Numbered from the stretch's first letter, positions 1 to 9,269 are shown. The stretch: 24,516 bases of DNA from an uncultured Lachnospira sp. (GCA_934358235.1 CAKRKK010000012.1:1-24516); one strand, 5' to 3'. The notes: generated by a model from the letters alone, not told the origin. A program made the numbers and translations.

Positions 1-91
1 ATTCTTTATATTTATTCTCTGTATTTATTTTCTTTATACCAGATTTTTATAATTTTGGCTTCAGTTATGTAAGAATATTGTAAGTTAAGAG

Positions 92-112
92 GTTTATATT
101 ATTAATATAAAC
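92..112. promoter_or_regulatory. 21-bp palindrome, possible operator
   Basis: Two 10-base arms (gtttatatta and its exact reverse complement) flank a single central base, about 95 bases upstream of the C39-like peptidase gene. The symmetry is what a dimeric repressor would bind. I could not place a convincing -35/-10 pair around it, and AT-rich sequence yields palindromes by chance, so this is a weak call. The rest of bases 1-206 is AT-rich with no gene visible. Confidence 0.3.
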
Positions 113-206
113 AATAGCTGCACATGAAATGTTTAACAGGGGCTTTGTGTAAGTAACATAGGATTATAAGGGGAAAGGCATAAGAGGTGCCGGAAAAGAG
201 GTTCAT

Positions 207-1163
207 ATGGAGAAGAAAATAAACACACCACCAATCAAAACTAAAAGAAAAATTCATAGAAGAAAAAATACAGTAGTTAAAGGTACTGCTGCAATTATGC
301 TGGGGATAGTAGTGTTAGCAGTAATACTGACCAATAAGCCGGTAGAAAGATATATATTAAAGGCTGATTATCTTCAGGGCGAAACAGAGCTTTTAAATAA
401 GGTCAATACAGCAGAGGATATGCCAGAGGATGTGACAGAGAATACAACAGGGGAATATACTGAGGAAAATATTGTGGAGGACATAGAGGAAAACACAGAA
501 GAAAGTATAGATAAGAATACAGAGGAAAATACAGAGGCAGAAGCCAGTGCTTCAAAGGAAAATAGTACAGAGCCCACGACAAAACGCAGCACTTATAAAA
601 GGTTAGAGGTAGAAAGCATACTTCAGAATCCGGAATTGCCAACAGGCTGTGAGATTACAGCCTTAACTATAATTCTTAACTATCTGGGGTATGATGTCAG
701 TAAGACAACTATGGCAGATTATTATCTTGATAAAGGGGCGGTTGGAAGCACATCTCCATACAAAGCATTTGTAGGGAATCCAAGAGATGATGATGCCTGT
801 GGGGCATTTGCACCGGTAATAGTTAAATCAGCAGCAAAGTATCTTGACAGCGTGGATTCAGGCATGAATGTATACAATGTAACAGGTGCAGATTACGAGG
901 AACTCACAGAATATGTTAATCAGGGACATCCTGTGCTTGTATGGGAAACCATGTGGATGGCAAAGCCGCACGAGGCGGCTGTATGGAAGGTCGATGGGGA
1001 AAGCATTATATGGAAGTCGCACGAGCATGCCATGGTGCTTATAGGGTATACTAGTGATACATATATAATGGCGGATCCACTAAGAGGAATATATGAGTAT
1101 GACAAGGAAACCACAGAGTCAAGATATGAGGATATGGGAAAACAGGCGATAGTCATATATTAG
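207..1163 (+). CDS. Membrane-anchored C39-like cysteine peptidase
   Basis: This 318-residue protein has a basic N-terminus, one hydrophobic segment at about residues 26-42 (signal anchor or uncleaved signal), and an acidic Glu/Asn/Thr-rich linker at about 66-128 with repeated EENTEE-like units. The C-terminal domain resembles the C39-like peptidase family (Peptidase_C39_2, YvpB-like). The likely catalytic residues are Cys148 in PTGCEITAL, His274 in SHEHAMVLIGY and Asp290 in MADPL. The domain would sit outside the membrane, with the linker spanning the wall. The start is supported by a purine-rich site (aaaagagg, 194-201) five bases before the ATG. It stands alone, with a promoter and terminator region after it. 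The substrate cannot be told: stand-alone C39-like domains do not necessarily process bacteriocin leaders, and no ABC exporter or peptide gene is adjacent. Confidence 0.8.
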   Translation: MEKKINTPPIKTKRKIHRRKNTVVKGTAAIMLGIVVLAVILTNKPVERYILKADYLQGETELLNKVNTAEDMPEDVTENTTGEYTEENIVEDIEENTEESIDKNTEENTEAEASASKENSTEPTTKRSTYKRLEVESILQNPELPTGCEITALTIILNYLGYDVSKTTMADYYLDKGAVGSTSPYKAFVGNPRDDDACGAFAPVIVKSAAKYLDSVDSGMNVYNVTGADYEELTEYVNQGHPVLVWETMWMAKPHEAAVWKVDGESIIWKSHEHAMVLIGYTSDTYIMADPLRGIYEYDKETTESRYEDMGKQAIVIY

Positions 1164-1257
1164 TGTTACAAAAGCTAAAAGGCTCACAGCTATGGCTGAT
1201 TACGGGGAATATTTTTTATAAATAATCTAAAAGATTTATTAATCTTTCGGGCATAGA

Positions 1258-1287
1258 TTGACGTAAGTTTTAAATATGTTATATGAT
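1258..1287 (+). promoter_or_regulatory. Sigma-A type promoter before the DUF5685 gene
   Basis: TTGACG (1258-1263), an 18-base spacer and TATGAT (1282-1287) make a good housekeeping promoter. The expected start, near 1294, falls inside the left arm of the hairpin at 1290-1330. The leader to the gene at 1452 would be about 155 bases and contains further short GC-rich inverted repeats (such as tgcgct/agcgca near 1334-1350). Confidence 0.55.
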
Positions 1288-1289
1288 AA

Positions 1290-1330
1290 GCGAAAGCGGT
1301 TAAAGTAATGATAACTGCTTTCGTTTTTTT
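1290..1330 (+). terminator. Intrinsic terminator after the C39-like gene
   Basis: A 13-bp stem (gcgaaagcggtta with taactgctttcgt, allowing two G-T pairs) is followed by a run of seven T at 1324-1330. It lies 127 bases past the stop of the C39-like gene and probably ends that transcript. It overlaps the expected start of the promoter at 1258-1287. Confidence 0.8.
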
Positions 1331-1451
1331 GGTGTGCGCTATGCAGCGCAGCTTTACTTGGAAAATAGATTAGCGGTATGCAGCCTTGTGCAGGTGTCTG
1401 CCTGATACACGCCCGTATGCGTAGTGCGTCTGGAAATGAGGATGGAATATT

Positions 1452-2318
1452 ATGTACGGTTATGTTGTGGTGAATAAGCCGGAGCTTAAGATTAAAGAAT
1501 ATGATGTATATCGTTCGTATTATTGTGGACTTTGTGATGAGCTAAAGGAACGCTATGGGATTAATGGACAGTTGTCAATAAGCTATGATATGACATTTCT
1601 GTTGTTACTGCTAACAGGCTTATATGAGCCAGAAACTACGCATTATGAGGCGAGATGTATAGCACATCCTGTTCATAAGCACCCTGTAAGCAGGAATTCA
1701 ATAACCGGGTATGTTGCGGATATGAATGTGCTTATGACATATTACAAATGTGTGGATGACTGGAAGGATGAAAGAAAGGTAACGAGGAAAGCACTTGCAG
1801 ATTCTCTCAAGGGAAAGGTTAAACGCATAGAAGCAGCATATCCTAACAAAGCGGAGAGGATAAAAGCAGCTCTTTTATGTATAAGTGAGCAGGAGAACAA
1901 AGGGCAGCCAAACGTGGATGTGCCGGCAGAACAATTCGGTATAATCCTGACACAGATTCTTCTTATGAGGGATGATGAGTGGAAGGAAGAACTTATACAG
2001 CTTGGTAATTCCCTAGGAAGATTTATATATATACTTGATGCCTATGAGGACCTGGAGGGGGATATTAAAAAGGGAAGGTTCAATGGACTTATGGAATATT
2101 CTGTGAAACCAGATTATGATGAGTTTGTTGAAAATGTGCTGAAATCACTTATGGCACAATGTGCAGCAGCATTTGAAAGGCTCCCTATAATAGAGAATGC
2201 GAATCTTTTAAGGAATATAATATATTCCGGAGTATGGACAAGATTCGAATTATGCAGACAAAAGAAGCAGGCACAATCCGATAAGGAAAGCGGAGGTGCT
2301 GATAAAATAAAAGCTTAA
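1452..2318 (+). CDS. DUF5685-like protein, possible all-helical isoprenoid-synthase-like fold
   Basis: This 288-residue protein has no signal peptide or clear membrane segment. I recognise it as the DUF5685 type from the N-terminal [13 protein letters not shown] and [10 protein letters not shown] blocks. Visible features are a Cys25-x-x-Cys28 pair, then Cys69 with His72, His75 and His77 (a possible metal site), and two Asp-rich motifs, DDWKDE (102-107) and DAYEDLEGD (196-204). The spacing and helical context of those two motifs recall the first and second aspartate-rich motifs of trans-isoprenyl synthases and squalene/phytoene synthases. That similarity is my inference, not a proven homology. 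The start follows a gaggatgga site at 1438-1446. The J-domain gene begins 52 bases downstream, so the two are likely co-transcribed and may act together. Confidence 0.7.
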   Translation: MYGYVVVNKPELKIKEYDVYRSYYCGLCDELKERYGINGQLSISYDMTFLLLLLTGLYEPETTHYEARCIAHPVHKHPVSRNSITGYVADMNVLMTYYKCVDDWKDERKVTRKALADSLKGKVKRIEAAYPNKAERIKAALLCISEQENKGQPNVDVPAEQFGIILTQILLMRDDEWKEELIQLGNSLGRFIYILDAYEDLEGDIKKGRFNGLMEYSVKPDYDEFVENVLKSLMAQCAAAFERLPIIENANLLRNIIYSGVWTRFELCRQKKQAQSDKESGGADKIKA

Positions 2319-2370
2319 GGATAGCAGGGGCGTAAAGCCGGACTATAATAGTGTAGATGATGGAGGAAGT

Positions 2371-3147
2371 ATGACTGATCCGTATTCAGTATTAGGAGTA
2401 TCTAGAGATGCTTCAGATGAAGAAATAAAAAAGGCGTATAGAACACTTAGCAGGAAATATCATCCGGATGCTAACATCAATAATCCTAATAAGGATAAGG
2501 CGGAGGAGATGTTTAAAACTATACAGCAGGCATATAACCAGATAATGAAAGAAAAGGAGGGTGGCTATACATCCTCTTACAGCCAGAACCGAGGTGGTTC
2601 AGGAAGCTATGGCTATGATGGTGATTATCAGAATAATAATCAGAATGGTGGCTATGGCAGCTATGGCGGCGATTTCTGGGGTTATGGACCATTCGGCTTT
2701 GGCGGTGGATATTACGATGGCACAGGTGGAAATGGTGCATCGGATATGAATGGCAATGATCAGACAACTATTCACTTAAGAGCAGCCGCTAATTATATTA
2801 ATAATGGCGGCTATGATGAAGCTCTTAATGTCCTTAATTCAATAGAGGACAGGGATGCGAGATGGTACTATTATAGTGCACAGGCTAACGCAGGAAAAGG
2901 AAATCAGGCTACGGCTATGGAGCATGCAAGACGGGCTGTGGAGCTTTCACCAGATAATATGCAGTATAGAATGTTCTATCAGAGAATGAATAGTGGCGGA
3001 GAGTGGTATACAGGAAGACAGCAGGCGTATGGGAATCCAGGCACCAGCGTAGGTGGCTGGTGCATGAAGCTTATACTTCTGAATCTTGCATGTAACTGTT
3101 GTCTTGGTGGCGGTGGCTTATGCTGCCCTGGAGGATACTACTATTAA
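2371..3147 (+). CDS. J-domain (DnaJ-like) protein with TPR-like segment and Cys-rich tail
   Basis: The N-terminal J domain (residues about 3-62) carries the HPD motif at 31-33, which in this family stimulates the ATPase of DnaK/Hsp70. A Gly/Tyr/Asn-rich linker follows (about 65-125), then a helical stretch with a TPR-like pattern (about 133-200). The unusual tail (230-258) has six Cys in a Gly/Cys/Tyr-rich setting with a short hydrophobic run (MKLILLNLA). There is no DnaJ zinc-finger or C-terminal substrate domain, so this is a specialised J protein rather than DnaJ itself. A ggagg site at 2362-2366 supports the start. It is paired with the DUF5685-like gene upstream, and its last 30 bases overlap the convergent peptidase gene. 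Confidence 0.85.
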   Translation: MTDPYSVLGVSRDASDEEIKKAYRTLSRKYHPDANINNPNKDKAEEMFKTIQQAYNQIMKEKEGGYTSSYSQNRGGSGSYGYDGDYQNNNQNGGYGSYGGDFWGYGPFGFGGGYYDGTGGNGASDMNGNDQTTIHLRAAANYINNGGYDEALNVLNSIEDRDARWYYYSAQANAGKGNQATAMEHARRAVELSPDNMQYRMFYQRMNSGGEWYTGRQQAYGNPGTSVGGWCMKLILLNLACNCCLGGGGLCCPGGYYY

Positions 3148-5004
3148 ACTGTCCTCCCATTGCTTAAGATTGGAAAACAGAATATTAAACTGGACAGGTC
3201 CGTTTTCAAGAACGTAGCGGTGGAATTCTTTTAGCGAGAAGTCATCGCCAAGGTCTTTTTGGGCCTGTTTTTTTAGTTCTTCAAAGCCGATAAAGCCTAG
3301 AACATATTTGCAGTAATTGGCAGGGTTGGCAATAAGTGAGGTGTACATTGAATGGGCTGTATCAGGACTGTTAAAGCCCCAGTTGCTTAAGAAGGAGGAT
3401 AGTCTTGCTTCATCCCAGCCATAGTAGTTAACACCGATATCGCCTAGAGCGTGAAGGCATAGGATAATGGCATAGTTGCACTGCGCAAGGCTGTTAAGCT
3501 CGCTTCCTGCACAGCCATATTCATAGGAGTGTACCTCAGCATAGGAAGCCCAGCCTTCAACATAGCCGCCCGGAGCGATTAGTGAACGGATAGGAGAGGG
3601 ATTGGTCCTTAGATAATACTGTGTCTGATACATGTGTCCTGGATATCCTTCGTGTGCAAGTGTTGGATATATATCACTTCCAGAGGTTCCGTTTGGGTTA
3701 ATATATATTGAATTATTATTTCTGTTGTCTAATTGGGGCAGAAAATACATGGCAGGACTGGCATATTCGCACAGGCTGTCAGATACCTCACTTACAGAGT
3801 AGCTTATATCTTCAAGTTCCGGATAGTCCTCAGCAATGCGTTGCTTTAAATCTTCAAGGATATTGGTGGCTCCGGTTATATTAAATGGATAGCCGTTAAA
3901 GGAATCCATTAGAGAGGGATTGCTTCGTAAGAGCATTTTAGTGGTAAGGAGGTAGCTTTGCATATAATCCTTTAAAAGCCCAGAGTATTCCTCAACTGAT
4001 TTATTCCAGCCAAGAGCTTGTTCAAGAAGCCCTTCGTAGTATTTCTGTCCATCAGGATAATTACATATTCCACCTGAATATCTGTTGGTGTCCTTTATTG
4101 AGGCAAGCCCCTCTATAAGGGCATTATAGCCGGGAATTACGTGGTTGTGTACGGCATTAAGATTAAGCTCTTTATAAGTCTTAACCTCCTCTTCTGATAG
4201 GAAATCAAGCTGCTCTATGCGTGAATTGAAATCATCTATAAATAAACGGTCTTTGGAATTCTGGTCATTCATAGAAGAAACAATAGACTGACAGGAGCTT
4301 ATTACATCCTCTAGCAGGGAGTCTTCAAGTGTAAAGCCCTTTTGGGCACGCAGCTTTTCATAGTCAATAAGATTATCACAGTAACCATCAACATCACATA
4401 GAAGACTGATATAATCATCAATATCCTTTTTTTCAATAAATGTATATTCAGAAAACATAAGAGGAAGCTGTATCTGTATGCCGATAGTTGGAGTAAGGCT
4501 TGTTGAATACAGATTAAGGTCGCTGTAACACAGGTTTGTTTCAAGGTAAGAAAGAAGAGTGTCATAGGTGATAAGCTGCTTGTGTGACAGCAGGCTTTTG
4601 TCAAAGGCTTTAAGCTCAGTAATACCTTGGGTTATATCAGAGGTATCATCAAGCTTTTCCAGGTTGATACGTCCAAGCGTTACCTCATAATCCTCTATGC
4701 CGTAGTCAGAGGGGTGTTCAATGACTGTATGTAGTAAGAGTGTGTCTGTGCTTACAAGCTTACGAAACAGCTCATTGGTGTAAGCATCAAAGTCTGTATT
4801 ATCGGTGGTGCTGTAAGAATTGTCAGAATTCAAGGCGTTTTCATTATCGTGGCTCCTTTTTTCCAGGAAATTGCCACAGCCAGTAAAGCTTATGCTTATG
4901 GTAGCTGCTATAATGGTAAGAATACACACATACCTTTTAAAAGGGTGTCTGTGGTTATTATGCTTTAGTCTTATTGAGTTGGTTATATTGGTTATATGAA
5001 ACAT
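3118..5004 (-). CDS. DUF885-family zinc peptidase, lipoprotein
   Basis: This 628-residue protein starts with a basic segment, a hydrophobic stretch (about 25-41) and a lipobox-like FTGC with Cys43, so it is probably exported and lipid-anchored. The catalytic core is the HEGYPGH motif at 451-457 (the HExxxGH form seen in DUF885) with EGWASYAE about 26 residues on, where Glu483 is the probable third zinc ligand. This family consists of putative zinc metallopeptidases, and the substrate here is unknown. The start is well supported: on the minus strand aaaggag lies nine bases before the ATG, and a TATACT -10 box lies at 5030-5035. The last 30 bases overlap the end of the J-domain gene on the opposite strand, with no terminator visible between them. 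Confidence 0.85.
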   Translation of the reverse strand: MFHITNITNSIRLKHNNHRHPFKRYVCILTIIAATISISFTGCGNFLEKRSHDNENALNSDNSYSTTDNTDFDAYTNELFRKLVSTDTLLLHTVIEHPSDYGIEDYEVTLGRINLEKLDDTSDITQGITELKAFDKSLLSHKQLITYDTLLSYLETNLCYSDLNLYSTSLTPTIGIQIQLPLMFSEYTFIEKKDIDDYISLLCDVDGYCDNLIDYEKLRAQKGFTLEDSLLEDVISSCQSIVSSMNDQNSKDRLFIDDFNSRIEQLDFLSEEEVKTYKELNLNAVHNHVIPGYNALIEGLASIKDTNRYSGGICNYPDGQKYYEGLLEQALGWNKSVEEYSGLLKDYMQSYLLTTKMLLRSNPSLMDSFNGYPFNITGATNILEDLKQRIAEDYPELEDISYSVSEVSDSLCEYASPAMYFLPQLDNRNNNSIYINPNGTSGSDIYPTLAHEGYPGHMYQTQYYLRTNPSPIRSLIAPGGYVEGWASYAEVHSYEYGCAGSELNSLAQCNYAIILCLHALGDIGVNYYGWDEARLSSFLSNWGFNSPDTAHSMYTSLIANPANYCKYVLGFIGFEELKKQAQKDLGDDFSLKEFHRYVLENGPVQFNILFSNLKQWEDSLIVVSSRAA

Positions 5005-5029
5005 AATAAAAATACTCCTTTGCGTATAC

Positions 5030-5035
5030 AGTATA
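5030..5035 (-). promoter_or_regulatory. -10 box for the DUF885 lipoprotein gene
   Basis: TATACT on the minus strand lies 26 bases before the ATG and just upstream of the aaaggag site. No clear TTGACA-like -35 box is present 16-18 bases further upstream. It is divergent from the metG promoter, in the same 156-base spacer. Confidence 0.4.
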
Positions 5036-5059
5036 GCATATGTGGGATTTACTTAAAAC

Positions 5060-5088
5060 TTGACATATTATTAAAAGTTAACTATCAT
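5060..5088 (+). promoter_or_regulatory. Consensus promoter for metG
   Basis: TTGACA (5060-5065), a 17-base spacer and TATCAT (5083-5088) form a near-consensus sigma-A promoter. The expected start is near 5095, giving a leader of about 65 bases. That is too short for a T-box or SAM riboswitch, and none is seen. Confidence 0.75.
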
Positions 5089-5160
5089 TAAATGATTGGT
5101 AAGCCTGTATACAAAAGGCAGGTATAAACGAAGATAATAAAGTAAATGGAGGTTGTAGAT

Positions 5161-7167
5161 ATGCCACAGAATAAAGGTCCATTTTATATGACTACGGCTA
5201 TTGCATATACATCAGGTAAGCCACATATTGGCAATACCTATGAAATAGTACTTGCGGATAGTATAGCAAGATTCAGACGTCAGGAGGGTTATGATGTATT
5301 CTTCCAGACGGGTACTGACGAGCATGGCCAGAAGATAGAGTTAAAGGCAGAGGAAGCAGGGATTACACCTAAGGAATTCGTAGATAAGACATCTGCAGAG
5401 ATTAAGAGAATCTGGGATCTTATGGATACATCATATGATAAGTTTATAAGAACAACAGATGATTATCATGAAAAGCAGGTTCAGAAGATATTTAAGAAGT
5501 TATATGACCAGGGAGATATATATAAGAGCTCTTATGAGGGAATGTATTGTACACCTTGTGAATCCTTCTGGACAGAATCACAGCTTGTTGATGGAAAGTG
5601 TCCTGATTGTGGACGTGAAGTAAAGCCGGCTAAGGAGGAAGCATATTTCTTTAAGATGAGTAAGTATGCCAACAGACTTATAGAGCATATTAATACACAT
5701 CCTGAGTTCATACAGCCTGTATCAAGAAAGAATGAGATGATGAATAACTTCCTTCTTCCAGGACTTCAGGATCTGTGCGTGTCAAGAACATCATTTAAGT
5801 GGGGAATTCCGGTTGACTTTGATGATAAGCACGTAGTATATGTATGGCTTGATGCACTTACTAACTATATCACAGGTATTGGTTATGATGCAGATGGTAA
5901 TTCAAGCGAACAGTATAAGAAGTTCTGGCCAGCAGATCTTCATCTTATCGGTAAGGATATTGTAAGATTCCATACAATTTACTGGCCAATATTCCTTATG
6001 GCACTTGGCGAACCACTTCCAAAGCAGGTGTTTGGACATCCATGGCTTTTACAGAACGATGGTAAGATGAGTAAGTCTAAGGGCAATGTTATATATGCCG
6101 ATGACCTCGTAGATATGTTTGGTGTAGATGCCGTAAGATATTTCGTTCTTCATGAGATGCCTTTTGAAAATGATGGTGTTATATCGTGGGAGCTTTTAGT
6201 AGAACGTATGAATTCAGACCTTGCCAATACACTTGGTAATCTTGTTAACAGAACAATCGCTATGTCTAACAAGTATTTCGGTGGAACTGTTAATAAAACA
6301 GGTGCCACAAGCACAGGAGCAGGTGTAGATGAGAATGGTGCAAGCCTTGACTTTGATGCTGACCTTAAGGCTGTTGTTATGGCAACAAGAGATAAGGTAC
6401 AGGATAAGATGTCAACACTTCACGTTGCAGATGCCATGACAGAGGTATTCTCATTATTTAAAAGATGCAACAAGTATATAGATGAAACTATGCCTTGGGC
6501 ACTTGCAAAGGATGAGTCTAAGAAGGAAAGACTTGAAGAGGTGCTTTACAATCTTGTTGAAAGTATTACAATCGGTGCTAATCTTCTTAAGTCCTTTATG
6601 CCTAACACAACAGAGAGCATATTAAAGCAGCTTTATCCAGCTAATCCTGCAGAAGGAGAGAGAGATTTTGATGATCTGGATAAGTTTGGTCTTAGAAAGT
6701 CAGGAGAGAAGGTTACAGATAAGCCAGAGATTCTTTTTGCAAGACTTGATATAAATGTTGTTATGGAAGAGGTTGAGAAGCTTCAGGAGGCACAAAGAAA
6801 GGCTAATGGGGCACCAGAGTATCCTGTTGTTGAAAAGAAGCCGGAGATAACCTATGATGATTTCGCCAAGCTGCAGATCCAGGTTGGTGAAGTGCTTAAG
6901 TGCGAGCCAGTCAAGAAGGCAAAGAAGCTGCTTTGCTCACAGATACGTGTTGGTGCTGAGGTAAGACAGATAGTATCAGGTATATCACAGTATTATAAGC
7001 CAGAGGAAATGGTTGGCAAGAAGGTTGCAGTTGTAACTAATCTTGCACCACGTAAAATATGTGGAGTTGAATCACAGGGCATGATACTGGCTGCTATGGA
7101 TGATAAGGATAACTTATCAGTTATGACAGTTGATAAGGATATTATAGCCGGTAGTGAAATCGGATAA
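5161..7167 (+). CDS. metG: Methionyl-tRNA synthetase with C-terminal tRNA-binding domain
   Basis: This class I synthetase charges tRNA-Met for translation. The HIGH motif appears as HIGN (22-25) and the KMSKS loop at 302-306. The insert domain has two CxxC pairs (Cys130/133 and Cys147/150) that would bind zinc. The region from about 380 to 540 is the helical anticodon-binding domain. Residues from about 565 to the end match the EMAP/OB-fold tRNA-binding domain (KLQIQVGEVLKCEP, NLAPRKICGVESQGM) that makes the enzyme a dimer in related bacteria. An in-frame ATG at 5146 is rejected because the ggagg at 5148-5152 lies inside that extension and eight bases before the ATG at 5161. That start gives 668 residues, the usual length. 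It is a single-gene unit with its own promoter and terminator. Confidence 0.97.
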   Translation: MPQNKGPFYMTTAIAYTSGKPHIGNTYEIVLADSIARFRRQEGYDVFFQTGTDEHGQKIELKAEEAGITPKEFVDKTSAEIKRIWDLMDTSYDKFIRTTDDYHEKQVQKIFKKLYDQGDIYKSSYEGMYCTPCESFWTESQLVDGKCPDCGREVKPAKEEAYFFKMSKYANRLIEHINTHPEFIQPVSRKNEMMNNFLLPGLQDLCVSRTSFKWGIPVDFDDKHVVYVWLDALTNYITGIGYDADGNSSEQYKKFWPADLHLIGKDIVRFHTIYWPIFLMALGEPLPKQVFGHPWLLQNDGKMSKSKGNVIYADDLVDMFGVDAVRYFVLHEMPFENDGVISWELLVERMNSDLANTLGNLVNRTIAMSNKYFGGTVNKTGATSTGAGVDENGASLDFDADLKAVVMATRDKVQDKMSTLHVADAMTEVFSLFKRCNKYIDETMPWALAKDESKKERLEEVLYNLVESITIGANLLKSFMPNTTESILKQLYPANPAEGERDFDDLDKFGLRKSGEKVTDKPEILFARLDINVVMEEVEKLQEAQRKANGAPEYPVVEKKPEITYDDFAKLQIQVGEVLKCEPVKKAKKLLCSQIRVGAEVRQIVSGISQYYKPEEMVGKKVAVVTNLAPRKICGVESQGMILAAMDDKDNLSVMTVDKDIIAGSEIG

Positions 7168-7195
7168 TGAGATAATCAGAAAACATAATATTAAT

Positions 7196-7244
7196 AAAAG
7201 GGGCGGAAGCAGTTGTTTTAAGGGCAACTGCTTCCGCCCCTTTT
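7196..7244 (+). terminator. Intrinsic terminator after metG
   Basis: A perfect 20-bp stem (aaaaggggcggaagcagttg with its complement) surrounds a 9-base loop and ends in TTTT. The arms start with AAAA and end with TTTT, so it could work in both directions. It begins 28 bases past the metG stop. Confidence 0.93.
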
Positions 7245-7548
7245 AAAGTGTAAATAAGCAGCGTAATACATTTGTTGGAACCAATAATAAATATATTAAA
7301 ATCCCCCCTAAAAGAGGTAGAAAACATGCATAAAAAATGCTTGCACAAAAGGGAATAATTGACATAATATGAAAAAAAACGGCATTAATCGCTATTATAT
7401 TGACTTAATAAAGCAGAATGCTGTAATTTATACATGTAATACCGATAATATATAAAAGGTGTCATTAAAAAGAGAAAGTGACTATAAGAGGCATTAGCTT
7501 TATGCGTAGTTTACTTGTGATAGAGTATATCAGAAGGAGTGGTTAATA
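7245..7548. other. Gene-free leader region of the XrtG operon
   Basis: These 304 AT-rich bases separate the metG terminator from the XrtG operon and contain no convincing ORF. Two -35-like boxes stand out, TTGACA (7359-7364) and TTGACT (7400-7405). Neither has a good -10 box at 17-18 bases; the best partner is TAATTT at 7424-7429. The operon promoter therefore probably lies here but cannot be fixed, and it may depend on an activator or another sigma factor. The aaggag at 7534-7539 is the ribosome site of the next gene. Confidence 0.5.
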
Positions 7549-9267
7549 ATGAAATTCAAACATATAAAGGCGGTAGTTTCAATAGGAATATCAGTTGTGC
7601 TTGCGTGTATGCCGGTTACGGCTATATATAATAAAGTGTCAGCAGCTTCGCTGGAAAATAATAAAATAGCTGATGCAGCAGATATTAATATAGACGCAGA
7701 TGTGAAGGACTGGGCGAAGATTAAGACAAGAACTGCCGACGCTTCTAATGTTGATTACTGGAAGGCTGCAATAGCTTCTGATTATTCAGCCTTATACATA
7801 TGCTATGCAGGAATGGCAACAACAGAGTGGGATTATAATTATGCAGGGAATAACACATTTAATATAAAGTACTCAGATGGTACGCAGGGTGCCAATACGT
7901 CAATAAGGTTTTCAGCCTGGAAGGGCGGCGCTGTGGCAAAGGATGGCTGGTATAGGGATATAAATGGTGCGGTGACAGAGACGATTAATGAGGCACATAA
8001 GGAAACAGCAGGACCTTATGTGCTAGAGGCAGCCATTCCTATGGATTTCTTCGCAAATACGGATTTTACGATAACATTTGCAGGTACAACGGTTGATGTA
8101 TCAGATATAGAGGTGTTAAGCAAAACTGGTGAAAAGGAAGAGGAAACGAAACCAATATATGAGGGTATAGTTATAGATGGGGGCTTTAAGGACTGGGCAG
8201 CAGTAGAAAAGAAGGCTGCTAAGTGCCCTAATGGGGAGCACGAATACTGTCTGTCACAGACAGCAATGGTGTTTGATGGCGATTATGTGTACATATATAT
8301 CAAGGATGGCGAAGGCGGAAGTGCCTATGGAGCTGGTGAACATAGCAATGGAATGTATTCGGTAAAAACCGACCTTGGCAATGAACTTGTGTTCCAGCTA
8401 AATAGGGATGGAAGCATAACAGGCAAGGATACAGATGGTGCGATGTGTATACACGTAGGAAGACAATGGGAGATAGCAATTCCTAAGAAGAATCTTCCGG
8501 TTTATAATAAAACAATATCCTTCGGATTATATCTTATGGAGCCTTTTATAACAGGAGTAAGTAATCTGGATGGTACTGGGGGAGATGTGACTCCAGATAT
8601 ATCAGGCATGGCTTGTGATGGAGATTATAGCGAATGGCAAAACTTTAAGTTCACAACAATACAGTATGCAACGAGCGGAACGCATAATCAGGAAACAGAT
8701 GCAAAGGGAGCTCTTTATAGTGACGGAAGTACATTATATGGGTATGTGTCTACAACGATGCCAGCACATGTAAAGGAAGCTGGTGGAGAGTTCTTACAGG
8801 GAGTTACTATTAAGTTTAATGAGAATGACAAGCAGGTGTTTTATCCATATCCTGTAAGTGTAGCAGAGGATGGAACCATTAACTGGAATAATACATCCGG
8901 GAACCTGCCCGATGGAACTTACGAGTTCTATCTGCTTTCAACAGATGGCTGGAATAACTCACAGAATATAAATAACCTTACTGCTGGTGACAGGATATAC
9001 GGTAAGATGTTTGTTACAGTAAAGAATGGAGAATACGGAAAGAATGAATGTGAATTCAGCCTGGAGCTTGAAAAGATAGCGCAGAAGCTTGGGTGTGACG
9101 CCAGCGACTTTAAGCAGATAGATGCCCAGTTTATAAAGCTTGGAACCCAGTGGATAACAACAGCGGGTGCATCGAGTGGTGCGTGGCTGGGACTTATATT
9201 ATGTATAGGTGTAACGGTTGGAGTACTTGTGCATCAGAAGAAAAAGGCTGACAGGCAGGGGGCTTGA
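7549..9267 (+). CDS. Secreted protein with three CBM9/DOMON-like repeats and exosortase-type C-terminal signal
   Basis: This 572-residue protein has a clear signal peptide (basic MKFKHIK, hydrophobic 8-25, likely cleavage after VSA near residue 32). Three related units begin INIDADVKDW (46-55), IVIDGGFKDW (207-216) and MACDGDYSEW (354-363). The first two end in YVLEAAIPMDFF and QWEIAIPKKNL, and the third in the weaker CEFSLELEKI. This start-and-end pattern is that of CBM9/DOMON-like beta-sandwich domains, often carbohydrate-binding. The C-terminus is tripartite: a small-residue stretch (TTAGASSGAW, 537-546), a hydrophobic span (about 545-561) and a basic tail (HQKKKADRQGA). There is no LPxTG. 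As it directly precedes the exosortase gene, it is the probable substrate, matching what I recall as the Firmicu-CTERM type of sorting signal. A good aaggag sits nine bases before the ATG. Downstream spacing is tight, so it is the first gene of the operon. Confidence 0.8.
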   Translation: MKFKHIKAVVSIGISVVLACMPVTAIYNKVSAASLENNKIADAADINIDADVKDWAKIKTRTADASNVDYWKAAIASDYSALYICYAGMATTEWDYNYAGNNTFNIKYSDGTQGANTSIRFSAWKGGAVAKDGWYRDINGAVTETINEAHKETAGPYVLEAAIPMDFFANTDFTITFAGTTVDVSDIEVLSKTGEKEEETKPIYEGIVIDGGFKDWAAVEKKAAKCPNGEHEYCLSQTAMVFDGDYVYIYIKDGEGGSAYGAGEHSNGMYSVKTDLGNELVFQLNRDGSITGKDTDGAMCIHVGRQWEIAIPKKNLPVYNKTISFGLYLMEPFITGVSNLDGTGGDVTPDISGMACDGDYSEWQNFKFTTIQYATSGTHNQETDAKGALYSDGSTLYGYVSTTMPAHVKEAGGEFLQGVTIKFNENDKQVFYPYPVSVAEDGTINWNNTSGNLPDGTYEFYLLSTDGWNNSQNINNLTAGDRIYGKMFVTVKNGEYGKNECEFSLELEKIAQKLGCDASDFKQIDAQFIKLGTQWITTAGASSGAWLGLILCIGVTVGVLVHQKKKADRQGA

Positions 9268-9269
9268 TA

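Noticed and set aside
2561..2749. Met/Ile-rich ORF inside the J-protein gene
   Set aside because: It is a frame shadow of the Gly/Tyr/Asn-rich linker.
5089..5160. T-box or SAM riboswitch before metG
   Set aside because: The leader is about 65 bases, and neither the T-box sequence nor SAM aptamer features are visible.
9150..9267. Ordinary sortase (LPxTG) anchor in the secreted protein
   Set aside because: No LPxTG-like motif precedes the membrane segment, and no class A-F sortase gene is in the window.
9264..9269. TTG start for xrtG
   Set aside because: It is only one base from the aggggg ribosome site; the ATG at 9270 has proper spacing.
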